Assembly: GCA_951230915.1 (NCBI GenBank)
Contig: OX579638.1
Coordinates: forward strand, 3,118,696-3,182,695
Direction of reading: 5' to 3'
Source of the DNA: Antitrichia curtipendula
Lineage: Eukaryota; Streptophyta; Bryopsida; Hypnales; Leucodontaceae
DNA length: 64,000 nt
A program made the translations under genes and the position numbers. Numbering within the stretch: the stretch's first letter is position 1; each line of letters starts with the position of its first letter. The notes beneath the pieces were generated by a model. The model was given only the letters and a program-made list of their open reading frames with translations. It had not been told where the DNA came from and made no database searches. Shown one piece after another: positions 1-12,800 of this stretch.

Positions 1-113
1 AAGCAACCAATTTGAAAGGCTAACCCTATTAACCACACCGTCCACCACAGAAATGAGCAGTAGACACTACCTTCAAGGATTCAAGTCTGAAGTACCAAAA
101 CGGCTTCACTCAC

Positions 114-524
114 CCTACGAGCAAATATAATATTGCATCTGCAACCATCAACAAGATCACTACATTTGCGACAATCAAAACGAACAGGACGACCATTACC
201 ACTCCGATGATTGGGATCCACAACCAGGTTCTCGAAATCGTAATTCTCCAACGACAACAGAGGCTTGTTATCCTCCACCAACGGCAAAGGCTTCCGCTCC
301 GGTTTCACATTCAGAATAAACACAGGAGGCTTGGTCTGTTTGCCCTCACTAGCTCGCACCGTCATCACTCCCCCTTTGACATGCTCCTTTCTCCTCTGCC
401 CTACCACAGTCTCCATCCGCAGCAAAGTGGCTCCCAGAATTCCATTCTGACGCAAGTTCTCGGACAATCTTACGGTTCGTGCGCAGGTGGTTCTTGCGGG
501 GGCGGTTGTTCCTCCAAGCGCCAT
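114..524 (-). CDS. Probable plastid-targeted protein, first coding exon (partial)
   Basis: The reading frame opens at the ATG at 524 and runs 137 codons to a strong 5' splice site (exon end at 114, intron beginning GTGAGT at 113). The rest of the gene lies off the left edge. The first 60 or so residues are rich in Ala, Thr, Arg and Ser, poor in acids, and end in a VRAS motif, typical of a chloroplast transit peptide cleaved before the Ser. The mature part is basic then acidic and ends with a cysteine cluster (Cys-x2-Cys then Cys-x-Cys) just before the splice site, possibly metal-binding. I do not recognise the family. The overlapping plus-strand frames have no splice-site support. The start is chosen because it gives the complete transit peptide. 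Plastid targeting is inferred from composition only. Confidence 0.6.
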
Positions 525-1820
525 TTTGCAAATGGAGGAGATGGGTCAAGAGCGACAGTCTGCAATGAGAGCACTAGTTTGTTCGAGAGTCATTTTTCGA
601 AAGGGGCGCAGGCGAATTTCGGAAGCTCGCTTGGGGATGGTGGTTGCATTCGCCGACACGGACATTGACAGAAAGGCTCCGCAAAACCCCAAGTGGACTG
701 GACGGGGGAGAATGTGGATAAGGTATTGTACCCTAACTCAAGAGGACATTCACACCAAGCCAAGACGGTAGGAGGTCCATAAATGGACCATGTAAGGGCT
801 GAAACTGAATTTTGGGGAGGTGAAACATCTTTAAATTTTTTCCAGTAAATTTTCCTTGAAAGACAAGTGGAATTGACATCTAACACAAGTCGTTTCATGC
901 TTTTTGGAGTTTTGTGGAATTAGTTATAAAATTTTGAAGTTGAAATGGCATAGAGCTCTAAAATGGCACACCTCCTAAAATGTACACAGTTTGTACATTG
1001 CTGAAGGCTATGAAAAAACATGTACAGATAGTGTACTTTTAAGGAAGTGGGCCATTTTAGAGCCTGTGCTGTTTCAGAACCTCCTAATTTACTATAGAAG
1101 AACCAAGGTTAACCTTGAAGGCCCTGAAAATCCTTTGTAGCCGTATAGGATATTATGAATTTGGTGGTCTTTGATCAGAAAAACATTGACCAAATCATTT
1201 TCACAACAACTAAAGTTAATGATCATGACAATACGTAAATAATAATGTATCACAATTCATATATTGAACCACAATTGAAGAATTACAAGGCTAATTACGG
1301 GGCATATAGTGCATCCCCAAGGGCCTTTTCAAGGGTTAATTTTTTTGTCCTCTAGCCATGTTGCTCATGTGACGATAGTTTGTATGATAGAGATGCTAGT
1401 TACTACTATTTTGAACAATGTTTTTCTATTTGTGTTTCATAGTTTACTACAATAAGAAATATTTGGTGAATCTTCAACCTCCACTTGGATGGACTTGACA
1501 AAATGTAGTGAAAAAAAAAAAAAAAAAATTTCCAGTACGTTTGTCACAAATTGATATGAGTTTTAAATGTTAAAATGACATAAAAATGAGAGGTGCTAAT
1601 TGTTGAATTATCAACTCAATAATGATGTAAACCTTGTCACATTTTAGTACATAATTTACATTCTAGGAGTCCAATATGGTCCCACATATATAGTTTATTG
1701 TAGACCTTTAAGTTAACTCCTGAAGGACTAAGATATCAAAGTGGGCTCTTTTATTTTGAAAACTCAGGTAGTCTCTATTGGGATTTTTACATATGATTTT
1801 TATAATGGATGCTAATCATC

Positions 1821-2408
1821 TTAACCCCTAAAGCCCCGCTTGTCCCCTCGGGGGACAATTTGGGTCCGGGTAGGTTCCTATTGTCTTAATTTGTAGTGAA
1901 TTCTTTTGAGATTTTTTGAGGTTGTGTAGCTTTGCAAGAGCTTTGTGGATATATAATTTTTGTTTCAATCAGATGCCGGATGAAAAAGTTATGGCACAAT
2001 GAGCAAGAAATAAAGATTCTCGGGCAGCCCAAACAAAATTACAAAAAATCAAAATATATTTTTTTGAATTTTTTTCCTGAAAGATTATGTTTTTACCTAT
2101 ACGTGAAGCTTTGATTCATTCTATTTGGACTAGGGATGAGAAAGTTATGGACAATCTTAGTTTTTCGGGCAATTTAAGCATCTTCTTGAAAAAAAGCTTT
2201 TTGTTCAACTTTAAATGCTAATATCTTTCAATCCGTACGGTGAAATTTGATGAAATTTTTACTACATGATCTTAGACAAGTTAAGTACAAGATCCTACGG
2301 TTAAATTTCCAAAAAAACAAAAAAATTGGTTTCATTAAGTGAATACAGCAGAAGTGGTAGTTTTGAGTGTTTTTTGGCAGAAAACACCCTCGGGACTTTA
2401 GGAGTTAA
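1821..2408 (-). mobile_element. Non-autonomous TIR element, TTAACCCCTAAAG family, copy 1
   Basis: The left end reads TTAACCCCTAAAGCCC and the right end, at 2394-2408, reads as its imperfect complement (GGGACTTTAGGAGTTAA). The next inward block, GTCCCCTCGGGGGAC, is itself palindromic and recurs in copy 41735-42666. No ORF. Internal blocks (an ATCCTACGGTTAAAT block, and a TTTTTTGGCAG block near the right end) are shared with 41735-42666, 40492-41455, 30344-30982 and 56998-57881. Orientation is minus relative to the 56998 copy. The superfamily is unclear: TTAA at both ends would suit a piggyBac-like or Sola3-like target site, but other copies have TTAT or TTAG there. Confidence 0.6.
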
Positions 2409-5400
2409 TCTACATGTGAAGCTTTGTTTCATGTCATTCCAATAAATATTGCAAAAGTTATAAGGTTTATTTTTATTTCAAAGTCATTGGATAGCTAAAA
2501 GTATATTTGAAAAAAACAAATAATACTATTTCAATGTATAGATTGATACCTACTCAAAAACATTTGAATCATTCAATTTTGAATAATGAAATGAAAGTTA
2601 TGAAAACTTTTATTTGGAGGGTAGTGATTGCACAAAAAACATATAAAGTCATTTTTTTAACTCAATTTTAAAATTTTACAAATAAAAACAAAAGTAGAAA
2701 GATACCTATTGCTCACTAAGATATTTTTGCCATTGAAATTAATAGTTCTCAATTTCTTATCAAAGTTATTAACGATTTAGGTTTTTCTTTCATTGAGTAC
2801 CACCTTCCACTTTGTAATTTTTTTATAGATGAATGTGGAAGATTATTCGGTTAAATTTTTTACATATAATTTCAACCCATTCTCTAATGTATTTTCTAAA
2901 TTACAAAAGTTATGGGACTTATGTATTTTTGACTAAAAATGTTGAAAGACAAATCTTTACGTTTAGGAGGGGCTAAAAATAATATCTTTTAAAGTTTACG
3001 TGAATTGAACTTGCAATCAATGGAGATTCTTACTCTAAAATTTCGAAAGGATGTACTTGAATAAATTAGCTAAAGGATCCTACGGTTTGATTGGTTAGAG
3101 AATAAATAAAGATGAAGATTTTAGCTTCACTTTGGATATGAATATTTTGATGCATTTTTAGACTTCAAAAGACCGCAATATTTTAATGGTTAACTGCAAA
3201 GAGACCCTTGTTGAAATGTAGATCTATATTATTTTAGTCCCAATTAATTGTATTTGATAGGAAAAGAAACAAAAAACTTCATTATGGCAAGTTTTTTTTT
3301 TCTCATTCCTACCTAAAGTCCTAAACTAATTTAGAACCTTTTACAAGAATCATTAACCACCAAGTAGCAATCTAAGTCACATTGTTGAAAAACAAACAAA
3401 AAGTATTTCATTAACATACTTAAATATACTTCCACAAGTAGAAAACATGGCTGAGTAGACCAAGCTTCAAGACCTACAATTGGTCAAATTCCTCACAATG
3501 TAACAAGTTTAACCAAGTGTGGGTCTTGAAACTTCATCTCTTGATTCATGTTTTCTTGTAGAAGTTATCCATTTCATATAGCTCCCTTTGTAAGTTTATC
3601 AAAGCATTCATAATCCATCTAGTAGGTGCTAGCTCTTTTAGGGGTTAAAATTTCAATCTCAACTAAAGTATTGGGACAAATCTCAACACTTATGGCCTCA
3701 TCTAATGTTGTGCATGACATGTTGGTTAGGTTAATATATCTTACACTTTTAGGGTTATAATTTGCACTTTGGGGGTCACAAGAATTAGAATTTAGAAGCA
3801 TATTGTAATGGTGTTTCAACCCCTAACAATTGTATTTGTACCAAAGGGAGAAATACCAAATGCCAAAAGCTAACATTTAAAACTCAAATGACATGTTTGT
3901 ACAAAGTGGGAAAATCTTTACTCTAATCCATATTAGATAACCTATAAAATAGTTAGATGCTAGAAGAAAATAGTGTGGGTATTTAAATTCCATGGGAAGG
4001 GCGAGGGGAAGGGGGAGGTCTTTACAAAGACAATTCAAAAAAGGACCTATATAAAACTTTCAAATTGTTATCAAGTCTTGACTTTCAAAATTTTCAAAAC
4101 TCTTTTAAGAGACTCAAAATGTATTGTACCATTTCAATGGGTTTTCTCTCTTAAACAATATTTGAAGTGTCTCTCTTTGTTTATTGTCTTTTAACATTAT
4201 AAATTGGGGGGGGCCTCTAGATAGTTGCCAAAATTAGCTTGAAGGGACCAAGTTCATCAATTAATTTAAATTTTCCTCCACATTGCATTATCCTTCTACC
4301 TCTACCCAACATGTTGACAAAATTTGTATGAGAGCAAAGTTTAATTGATTAGTTATGAAAGTTAAACGATGTAATTGTCGAAAATATGTCACTGTTTTTA
4401 ACAACAATGATATAGAAATAGCCCAAGCATGTCAATATGAAATAGCCCAACATTCAAATGGAGATAGAGATGGGAAAAAATTAGTGAGGATGCACTAATG
4501 CTTTAGAAAATCACAACATTTTTTGCAACTCTATTTCAACAAGCCAAAGTTAGAGCTTGTTTCCATTGAACATTGGAAGAACTAGGAACTGGAAGAGGGT
4601 TGGAAGGAGCTTGGACACTTCAAATGGACTTGGATGTGGGTTAATAAGGTTTCTATTGGGCTTGCTTTTGAATACCTTGCTCCTTAAAAATCAACATGAA
4701 ATGTGAAATTTTATAGAAATCACCATAGAAATCACATTTGGCTAATTGGGTATACTCTTAATGATAGAAAATTACCTTCTAGCTTAAATGGCATAATGTT
4801 GATGATAGAAAATCACCATCATGGATACACTACTGACAGTAGGAAATCTTTGAAGACATGGTAAAAAATCATAAGTATTAAATATTTTATATTTAGATAA
4901 AAATAAATTTAATTAAGATAAAATAATTTACTTATAATAACTATTGTGGGGCAAAAAATGGAAAAAAAGCCAATAAAATTTCTTTTAGATGAAAATAGGG
5001 ATTAGGATGTTTACTATTGTTAGAACAATGGGTTTATAAAATCAAATATTTACACAACTATAAATAATAATCATGGATTCTTATAGGACTTCAAACAATA
5101 TACAAAGTTTGATTTGAAAGTTTTTAGAAGACAACTATGAATTACTTAAAACATACATCTTTTTTCTTATATAGGAAAAAAAAGAAAAGAATGAAAGAGA
5201 TAGAAAAGCAAACAAGTACTATGATCATCAATTATGTATGCAAAAAGAAAATTTTATATTATTTGTCGCTCGAGGGGGGAGCACTCCCAATTTCTTTAAC
5301 TGTAACATGCAATCAAATGAAAGGTGGTTTTAATTACCTTGGCCTATATTTTAGACAATTTTTAGAAATAAATTAGCATTAGTGAAATGGAACATTTCTC

Positions 5401-5552
5401 ATTATAAATAATGAAGGATAGGAGATAATATAACACTTTACCTATTTTTTATTTCTAAAGTAGCCCTACCAAAAAATTCGCCAAAAAATCTAAACTTTAA
5501 AAAAATATATTAGTTCATCGAGGAGTTAATATGGGTATCTAATAAGATGAAT

Positions 5553-5624
5553 TGTGTGGAAGTATACTAAGTATCCTATGAGCTGAGCTGTGTGGAAGTA
5601 TACTAAGTATCCTATGAGTTGGAT
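5553..5624. repeat. 36-bp direct tandem duplication
   Basis: The segment starting TGTGTGGAAGTATACTAAGT at 5553 is repeated at 5589 with period 36. The copies are nearly identical over about 30 bp. It is a short local duplication in otherwise gene-free DNA. Confidence 0.8.
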
Positions 5625-6115
5625 CCAGTATGTACAATGGCAGTGGATGAATGAAATGAATGAATAGTACAATATGTTAAGTCTAGTTCAACTTACACTT
5701 TGGATGACGTTCAGAGTGTTCAGCGCTTGCTTGTCTTGGAGTCTATGGCTAGGATTGGTGCTCTCCTTCAAAGGCCTTGTTGCTTGTTTGTAAATGTTCT
5801 GTTTGATCTTTGAAGTGTTGTTTTGGAATTTGTAAGCTGCAAGGATGTTCTAAGGAAGGCATGAGAGTATTTGATTTAGGGTTTAGGGTCAAAAATGGAA
5901 GCAAAAGGCAATTTAGGAAGACTGTGCATTTGTATAGGTAAAAGTTGCAATTCTTGGATTATTTTGGATTGTGGTTTAAGGATTTTAGTTCAACATGCGT
6001 CACGTTCAAGGTATCGTGCTTTAGGGTGAGGCTGAGGGTTGTGAAAACTAACGAGGTCAGAAATTGGATCCGCTTGTACTGTGAGTTTGGCACGCTTTAG
6101 GGTTTAGGGGAGAAT

Positions 6116-6886
6116 ATGACTGCCACTCTCCCTGACAAAATCACATTATGGACTCTGGAGGATGAAATTGCAAAGCTTGAGTACTTCGGGAAGGTGGACA
6201 TTAGAGGTACTGCGACATTAGAGGCACTATGGTTTGCTTTGGAATCCAACGACATCTTGAAATGGCCATTTGAATTCTGGGATTTAGAAGACAAGAGGCG
6301 CATTAGGAAGAGGCTGGAACGGTTGAATGGATTCACGAGAGAAATACATGTCATTCGATTGGGAGAACAAGACCCCGATGCAAGTAAAAGACGGAGGCTT
6401 GTAGATGGATCCTTCACCGTTAATACTGTTGAGGTTGCAGTTGTTGTTGTTGTGGATGAAGCACCACAATTTCTGGAAGTTGAGGTTGAAGAAGAGGAGC
6501 CGGCAGTTCTTGCAGTTGGATCTAAAGTGAGTGGAAGCACAAAGTTTGCAGAGGTTGACAACAACCCCTTGAAGTTGTAGCTGTTGTCGAAGGAAATCAT
6601 AGACTGGTACTTGGAACATACAAAGAAACTAAGGGCAGAGCTCAAGTGGATTGCGGTAGATGACCATGATTGGTGGTTGAAGAGTTTTGATCTCAATGGC
6701 AGTGGAGTTGTGAAACTTTGTGGAAATTGGCAAATCTAATTCCACTATTTCTCCGCACCAGTCTACTTGGTGTGCTCACAATCACAAATCTGCAGCCGCT
6801 GTAAGGCATTTTTTGCAGCAGAAGACAACACAAAATTCAAGTTTGAAAGGGTGATGGACATGCCTCTTCTCCAAATGTGGGGGTGA
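6116..6886 (+). pseudogene. Decayed ORF of unknown family, interrupted by TAG and TAA
   Basis: One frame stays protein-like from the ATG at 6116 to a stop at 6884-6886, interrupted only by an in-frame TAG (6578-6580) and a TAA (6737-6739). The first 154 codons are charged and helical-looking, with a basic segment, then a Val-rich stretch and an acidic Glu-rich stretch. After the TAG it continues with a Trp- and Asp-rich segment, and after the TAA with a possible zinc ligand set (Cys-x5-Cys-x2-Cys). Two stops in an otherwise coherent frame suggest a pseudogene. A spliced gene that skips the stops is possible, but I see no obvious splice pair. A TTTAGGG-like motif lies just before the ATG. Family not recognised; a transposon-borne gene is my inference from the surroundings. 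Confidence 0.45.
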
Positions 6887-6889
6887 CAC

Positions 6890-8550
6890 CAGTCTTGCGT
6901 TGAAGTAAGGTGCTTTTCATCAAATTTACAAAGTTCTTTTATTTCCAATTTGTCATTCAGTTCTTTCATTGAATTCCAATGAAGTTGCGTTTGAATGTGT
7001 AGGGTGGCAAGGCTCACGATTGTTTGCAACCGTGATTGGAAATTCATTGAGGCTGCTGTTTTTCTACCTGGGTTTCAAATATTTGTATATTTCATTCCTA
7101 TGATGTTGTTTATTTTGGCATTTTGAGAGAGGATGATAATAGTTTTTACTTTCTATGGCTTCAATTTTTGCTCCTATTTGTAGACTCTATTTTCACTTCA
7201 TGTGCCATGTTTGTGAACATGGGACGTGCATTTCTACACATTGGATTGCTTTTGTTGCACATTACACTCTCCAAAACATTTGTGTATGATATGTATGTAC
7301 ATAGTACTAATTGATGCTATTTGTTCTACTTTGTGCATGTGCTCTCAAGTATTTCTAGATTCTATATGTTGGAATGTACTCGTTTGAATGTGTTATGTTT
7401 TTGGACTTTCTTTGGAAATGTTAGACTTTTAGGTCTCTATATTCTAACACACCCTAAATCTTGCAAGATAAACTCACTTGTGATGTAGTAAATGTTAGTC
7501 AAAATCTTGCAAATTTTCTTTATTTATAATGAACATAAAGTATTAAAAATGAACATGAAAAAAAAATTCAAATTAAATATAGGGTATTAAAAATATGATC
7601 CATTTAGAAATTTAGGTAAAGATAACCCTCTAAAAATTCCTGAAATTTACCTACATAGCCTCTTTTCAATAGGGGCTTGAAGACACATGACATATAAAGA
7701 TATTATAGAGTGCACCCCTCGAGATCTGTCATGTATGTAGGGCAACTAATACGATCTATTTATGCAAGCTTCAACAAAAGCAAAGTGTTCAACAATAGAT
7801 TCCCTTACTAGCTCGACTTCATTTGTTATAACCTACCTACATATATGTTGAAGCCTACTTTTGCTATGATGCTTGGAAAAGAGGACGTTCTCATCAACAA
7901 TTTCATTGTGTTCCCAAAAGATATTGTGCAAAATACAACAAGTATAAATGAATCCCGGGGAGGTCACTTACTATATCTATAGTATATCACGTGTGGCTAA
8001 ATTATCTTTTAACCTCCTATTTACTTTTTAATAAACTATAATTTTAGCCTACAATTTTGAACATTGTTTAATAAAGATTAAAAGATTCTATTGCCAAAAT
8101 CTTCAATCCAAATAATATATGAAATCATTTCTAGAGAAGGTTGAAAAATGAACTAAAATGACATGTTTTTCAACTCAAGTATTTATAGAGAACTTATTTA
8201 GACAACCATTGCATCAATATTCAAGAATTATAAACTTTCAATAGAGACTCATTTTTGAGAATTTTTTGTGTATTTTTTAAACAATTTTTTCTTATTTAAT
8301 ATAGAGGTGTGAAAGTTATTTTCAGCTTTACAGTGTATTTTTTTACTTCAAAAATTTGTATCTAAATATAATTTACGTATAAAATTATCAATAATTCATA
8401 ACGTAAACTTTCAAAGTAGGGAAATCTACTCATTTTTATTCTTTTTATTTTTCTTTAAATTTGAAAAAATAAATAGAGGGTCCAAAATCCTTGCCACACT
8501 TGGGTTGTATAAATGCATAGAGTGACCTCTCCGAGAAATGAATTTGGGCA
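6890..8550. other. AT-rich gene-free stretch
   Basis: No coding signal that I can support. Short open frames here have no recognisable motif. The right part may be further remains of the Harbinger-type element whose transposase relic begins at 8560, but no terminal repeats could be found by eye. Confidence 0.45.
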
Positions 8551-8559
8551 CCAAAGCCT

Positions 8560-9014
8560 CAACAAAGTTATACATGAGGCAATATAAAATTCTCCACACA
8601 CTTTTTAACTTTCCAAAAGCATGTTCAACTATGATGCAAATACTCCTTTATTTGTAATTGTAACTTTCATATATACCGTGTAATTTCTTTCTAGAAGAGG
8701 AAACAATATCCATTGGGACTATGTATATCCAACATCCTCCACAATGAGTTCTAGAATCCATATACCTACAATTATTTGTTTTTATTCATTCAAAACTTCA
8801 CCTTCTTCTACTGCTTTGTAGAACTCAATGATCATCCACCACACTTAGAAATTCAACAAATACATTCCAAAATTGCATCTCCAAATCAAAAACCGTTTTA
8901 ACTATATAACTATAATCATTATCTTTATTATAAAAATCTATGGATCTTGCATTATTTGGCAACTCAACTTCTATACGAGTATAGCTAATGGCACCCCAAA
9001 CTTGTGGTATACCC
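8560..9014 (-). pseudogene. PIF/Harbinger-type transposase relic
   Basis: Reading the minus strand and crossing stops and frame breaks, the order of motifs matches the DDE domain of PIF/Harbinger transposases. First comes VWGAIS followed by a Thr-x-Ile, in the place of the usual GAIDGTHI (about 8970-9010). Next is a block with FYNK..YSY and VFD (about 8880-8930). A degraded DVGY follows (about 8710-8730), in the place of DaGYP, and then IVEHAFGKLKSVWRIL (about 8590-8640), in the place of the family's ErAFGrLK.rwriL. The first catalytic Asp is replaced by Ser and several stops are present, so the copy is dead. Ends of the element, the Myb-like partner ORF and the target duplication were not found. 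Confidence 0.7.
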
Positions 9015-9079
9015 TATACATTCTCAAAATTCCTCTTCATGATGTTCAAATCATTATTGTTAGGTCATTGTAAGTGATA

Positions 9080-10520
9080 CTCAGTCAGTATAAGCATGGT
9101 TGCTATAAAACTCTTTAAAGATTTGAAAACTGTTGCTAGAGATTGTCGTGACTCTAGTAACACCTTATAGTTCTAAACAGCCTCTAAAGGTTCTTCACAA
9201 CTTAATGGGCTCACAATGCTTTACTTTCAATATTACTTGGATTAAAACGAACTAACACTATACATGCCACGCATTCACATCATTAGTTCCCCATTTCAAA
9301 CTCTGTTGCTAAGTCCTAATCCCCGAGACTGCTAATAGACACTCCACACATGACACCTAGCATATTACTTGGTGACATAGGGAGGAACTTCCATTGATGT
9401 CCAAGCATTTGGTGGAGGCACTACTACCTACCGGTGTTAACCGCCCTTAAGTGTCATCCAACTCCATACTAGGCCCATTGTGTATTTGCTACTTTCATAC
9501 CGTAATTAATCAGGCTCACAACTCGGGACACGTTAAGAATGGCCTAGAAAAAAGCGGAACTCCATCCAACCAATGCCACAAGACACACACACAAGTGTCC
9601 CATGGTACCTTGGACTTGATGGTGAAGTTACATCTCCACTTGGAGTCAATAGGACTCACCAAAGCTCTAAAAGGAAGTAAGGAGAGAGAACAACCCCTCC
9701 TATAGTACTTTCTACAAAATTCAGCAAATCCCCCCGTGTGGATCAAAGGAACTTCCAAAACCCACGTTGGTTTCGGAAGACCACCCATTTCCAACTGAAA
9801 TCACCAAGTTACGCCTTGTTTGAACTTTTGAAATTCCAAACGGCGTAACTTTGCATTTAGAGCTTCAAATCCTATATACAAGACCATTTTGAATATCTAT
9901 GTGACAAGTAGATGCCGATGGACTACTCACTTGCTTCATTTGGACAAGTTCTTACAAAGTTATGGCCCTCCAAAGATTCGGATTCTATATAGCAACGTCA
10001 CATTTTCACCACGGCCCTTCTCTTGACCATAACTTTGGGCTTGTAGCTTAAAACCTAGTAATGCTTATTATTCTAGCTTCCTTCTGCTCTTAACTTTCCA
10101 ATGATATACTACATGACATATTTCTATGAACGATTCATTAGGAAGGTATAAGTACACTAGATCCATGCAATTTCAACAAAACCCTGTTGTACTATTTTGA
10201 ACTCAGAGTACTAATTAGTACTCTATGTACTTTTGCGCAATTGATCTCCGCTGTTGGTTTTGGATCGTCAGGGAGTAATTAGCTGTGAGATATTATGCGG
10301 GTTTATTTGACAGAGTGTGCCAGGGTTGTGACAGACCATAAAATACCACCGAGCTTCCAAATTTAAAGGATTCCGTTGTAAGTTAACTGTAATAATGAGC
10401 CAGACTGTAGTGGCGGAATAAAATTTGAATTGGCTTGGAGCATCCGAGGCTTCCAATTGGCGGATTGAACTTGAACATGACACATGGCCATCCCGTTTGA
10501 TGGAATTCAGTTATTCGTTA
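9080..10520. other. Repeat-like sequence of mixed composition, no supported gene
   Basis: Base composition is more balanced than in the neighbouring stretches, which suggests part of an old retroelement or LTR, but I found no protease, reverse transcriptase or integrase motif and no paired ends. The two opposed open frames at 9451-9794 overlap each other and lack motifs, so neither is called. Confidence 0.3.
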
Positions 10521-11199
10521 ATATAACGATTCATTCTGGACTTAGTTACAGATTTGTCACAACCTTTTGAAATTTGTGGATGAAGTTCAGATGATGTTAT
10601 TTGAAACAAATGATTGGTTTTTTAAATACAAGCACTGATTACAAAAAAGATCTAAATGAATTTATTGTAATATAGCCTACATTATTAATTTCACCTATTC
10701 ATTATTATTTTTCCAAAATTGAAATTTTTAAATTTTACACAAAAATTGTACTCTATGGACATTTTTGGGATAAAAATAACAATTCAAAATTTATCTTTTC
10801 TATTTGTATAATCTGCACATCTAAATCCAATATATAGAATAGACTATTGAATATTCCATAAAGATTGGAAGTTCCAATACAACCTAATATAAGAAGACTT
10901 TTATATAATGCATAAATTAGTTCTAGACCGGTTAAATTAGGTACCATGTTTGACTATCAATCACAATTGTGGTAATCCATTTAGAGCAATTTAAGAATTA
11001 CTTTTGTTGATCTAATCTATTGCAACATTTTATGTATATATGCATAATTTAAGTCATCTTATGAATATGTTGGGATCAATCTCAAACAAATCCAATATTT
11101 GGTGATGTAGATAATAAAATTAGCAAGCAAACAACTTTTGCTCCCCATCTTTTTTATCCGTTCTCTATTTTTTTAATTTGCTCCCCATAACAATTGGAA

Positions 11200-12800
11200 G
11201 TTTCAACATGAGCTAATATAAGAGTAGTTGTGTGGCCAAAGTAGATAACATCGAGCCTATGGAGAATTAATTACCACAATCATTGTGATAGACAACTCTC
11301 CTTGGGCTTGATTTTTTCTACATCATAGAGATTTTTAAACCAGAAATTATCTTTGTTGATGTGATGTATTGCCACTTTCTATGTACATTTTATGTACATT
11401 TTATATACATTCTATAACTTGTATTTGAGTCAAAATGGAGAGCTTAAGAGCCAGGCTTTCAATATCCTATAATGATTAGGATTTTGTGTAAGGGATAATA
11501 CATGAAGACTTCTCTGAGATGAAAGCTTAAGAGCCAGACTTTTAATATCCCATAACATTGGAATTTTGGATAAGGGATAATATAAAGGAACTTTTGTGAG
11601 ATGAACGGACACTGAAAGATTTGAGAGAATTGACTACCATGTAAGTCATTGTGGTAGACATTTCACTCTAATCTCTTGGTTTTGTACAATTCTTCTGATG
11701 AGATCTAAATTATTGCCACATTTTTATGTACTGCATACATTAAGTTTGTTGATGTGGTGCACTATTTTATATGCTCTTTATAAATTAATCCACTTCATTG
11801 ATTAATTTTGTTGATTTGGTGCCTTGCCATATTTTATATGCATACATAATCTAGGTCATGGTCAAACCCTACAAATATGTGGGGTCAATCTTGTTCCCCA
11901 ATTTGTTTTCCATAGGTAATGAAATTAACAAACAAACAAATTTGTACTTTTCTCTTTTTTAGTTGATCCCAAACATTTATAAAGTGTATTCCACTATGAA
12001 TTTTGTTTTGGCTCTCTATTCTTTTTATTTGAGCTTGGTTTTTAGAATCATGTATTCCCCTATGAATTTTGTTTTGGCTCTCCATTTTTTTTATTTGAGC
12101 TTGGTTTTTAAATTGTATTCCCCTATGAATTTTATTTTGGCTCCCCATTTTTTTTATTTGAGCTTGATTTTTAAAATTATGTATTGCCTTATGAATTTTG
12201 TTTGGCTCCCTTATTTTTTTTATTTGAGCTTGGTTTTTAAACTGTATTCCCCTATGAATTTTATTTTGGCTCTCCATTTTTTTTTATTTGAGCTTGGTTT
12301 TTAAAATTATGTATTTCCCTATGAATTTTGTTTGGCTCCCCATTTTTTATATTTGCTCTCCGTTTTTTTGCTTCAAAATGAATCCACTTCATAGATTAGT
12401 TTTGTAGGATTTTATCTATTGCCACATTTATATACATTAAGCACTAAGGTCATGGCCAAGTTGCCCTATGTATAGATGTTTTAGAAGCCCGAGAAATAAA
12501 ACAGTTCAAAACATGACTTTTTTTATTTTGGGAACCTACAAATGAATGCATTAGTTGTACATTCATGCTCAGTGACCTTTGATTATCCCATAACAATTGG
12601 AATGAGACACATGAGGTAATATAAAGTGATGTACCTGAGGATGAGTAGACATCCCAAAGAGCATTGGGGCTTGGTTATCCCAAATCTTTGTGGTAGACAA
12701 TCCCCCTACACTTTGGATTTTGGCTCTCACTACATCTTTACATTCTAAAAATTCTTGATGCGATCTAAGTTGCCCCATTTTATTGCCCCATTTTACATAT
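11200..12800. repeat. Degenerate multi-copy repeat block
   Basis: Three diverged copies of a unit recur at about 11200-11400, 11560-11740 and 12590-12790. Each has a 'taatataa' start, then a motif like TTGTGGTAGACA, then a Ser/Thr-codon-like T-rich tail ending in 'attgccac'. Within the block, 11436-11521 and 11522-11606 are a tandem pair of about 85 bp (shared AGCTTAAGAGCCAG start). This is an old locally amplified repeat of unknown class. Confidence 0.5.
11985..12365. repeat. Minisatellite, about 6.5 copies of a 63-67 bp unit
   Basis: Units start with TGTATTCC-like sequence at 11985, 12051, 12114, 12180, 12243 and 12310. Each unit contains ATGAATTTTGTTTTGGCTC and TTTTTATTTGAGCTTG. On the minus strand the array happens to be open for 130 codons with a repeated NKIHRGI peptide. 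That is a by-product of the repeat, not a supported gene. Confidence 0.85.

Larger units (their letters stand above)
900..6100. other. AT-rich gene-free stretch with degenerate repeats
   Basis: No credible coding region on either strand. The sequence is strongly AT-rich, with long A and T runs. It includes one TIR element (1821-2408) and further fragments resembling the same family (for example the TTTTAGGGGTTAA motif near 3638). I see no RNA gene. A G+C-richer stretch beginning near 5640 leads into the decayed ORF at 6116. Confidence 0.6.

Noticed and set aside
9451..9794. Overlapping 84- and 92-codon ORFs on opposite strands
   Set aside because: Neither shows a family motif and the surroundings look repeat-derived; one cannot be preferred over the other.
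11885..12304. Opposed 130- and 113-codon ORFs near 12 kb
   Set aside because: Both come from the 65-bp minisatellite and mirror each other. The repeat explains them fully.
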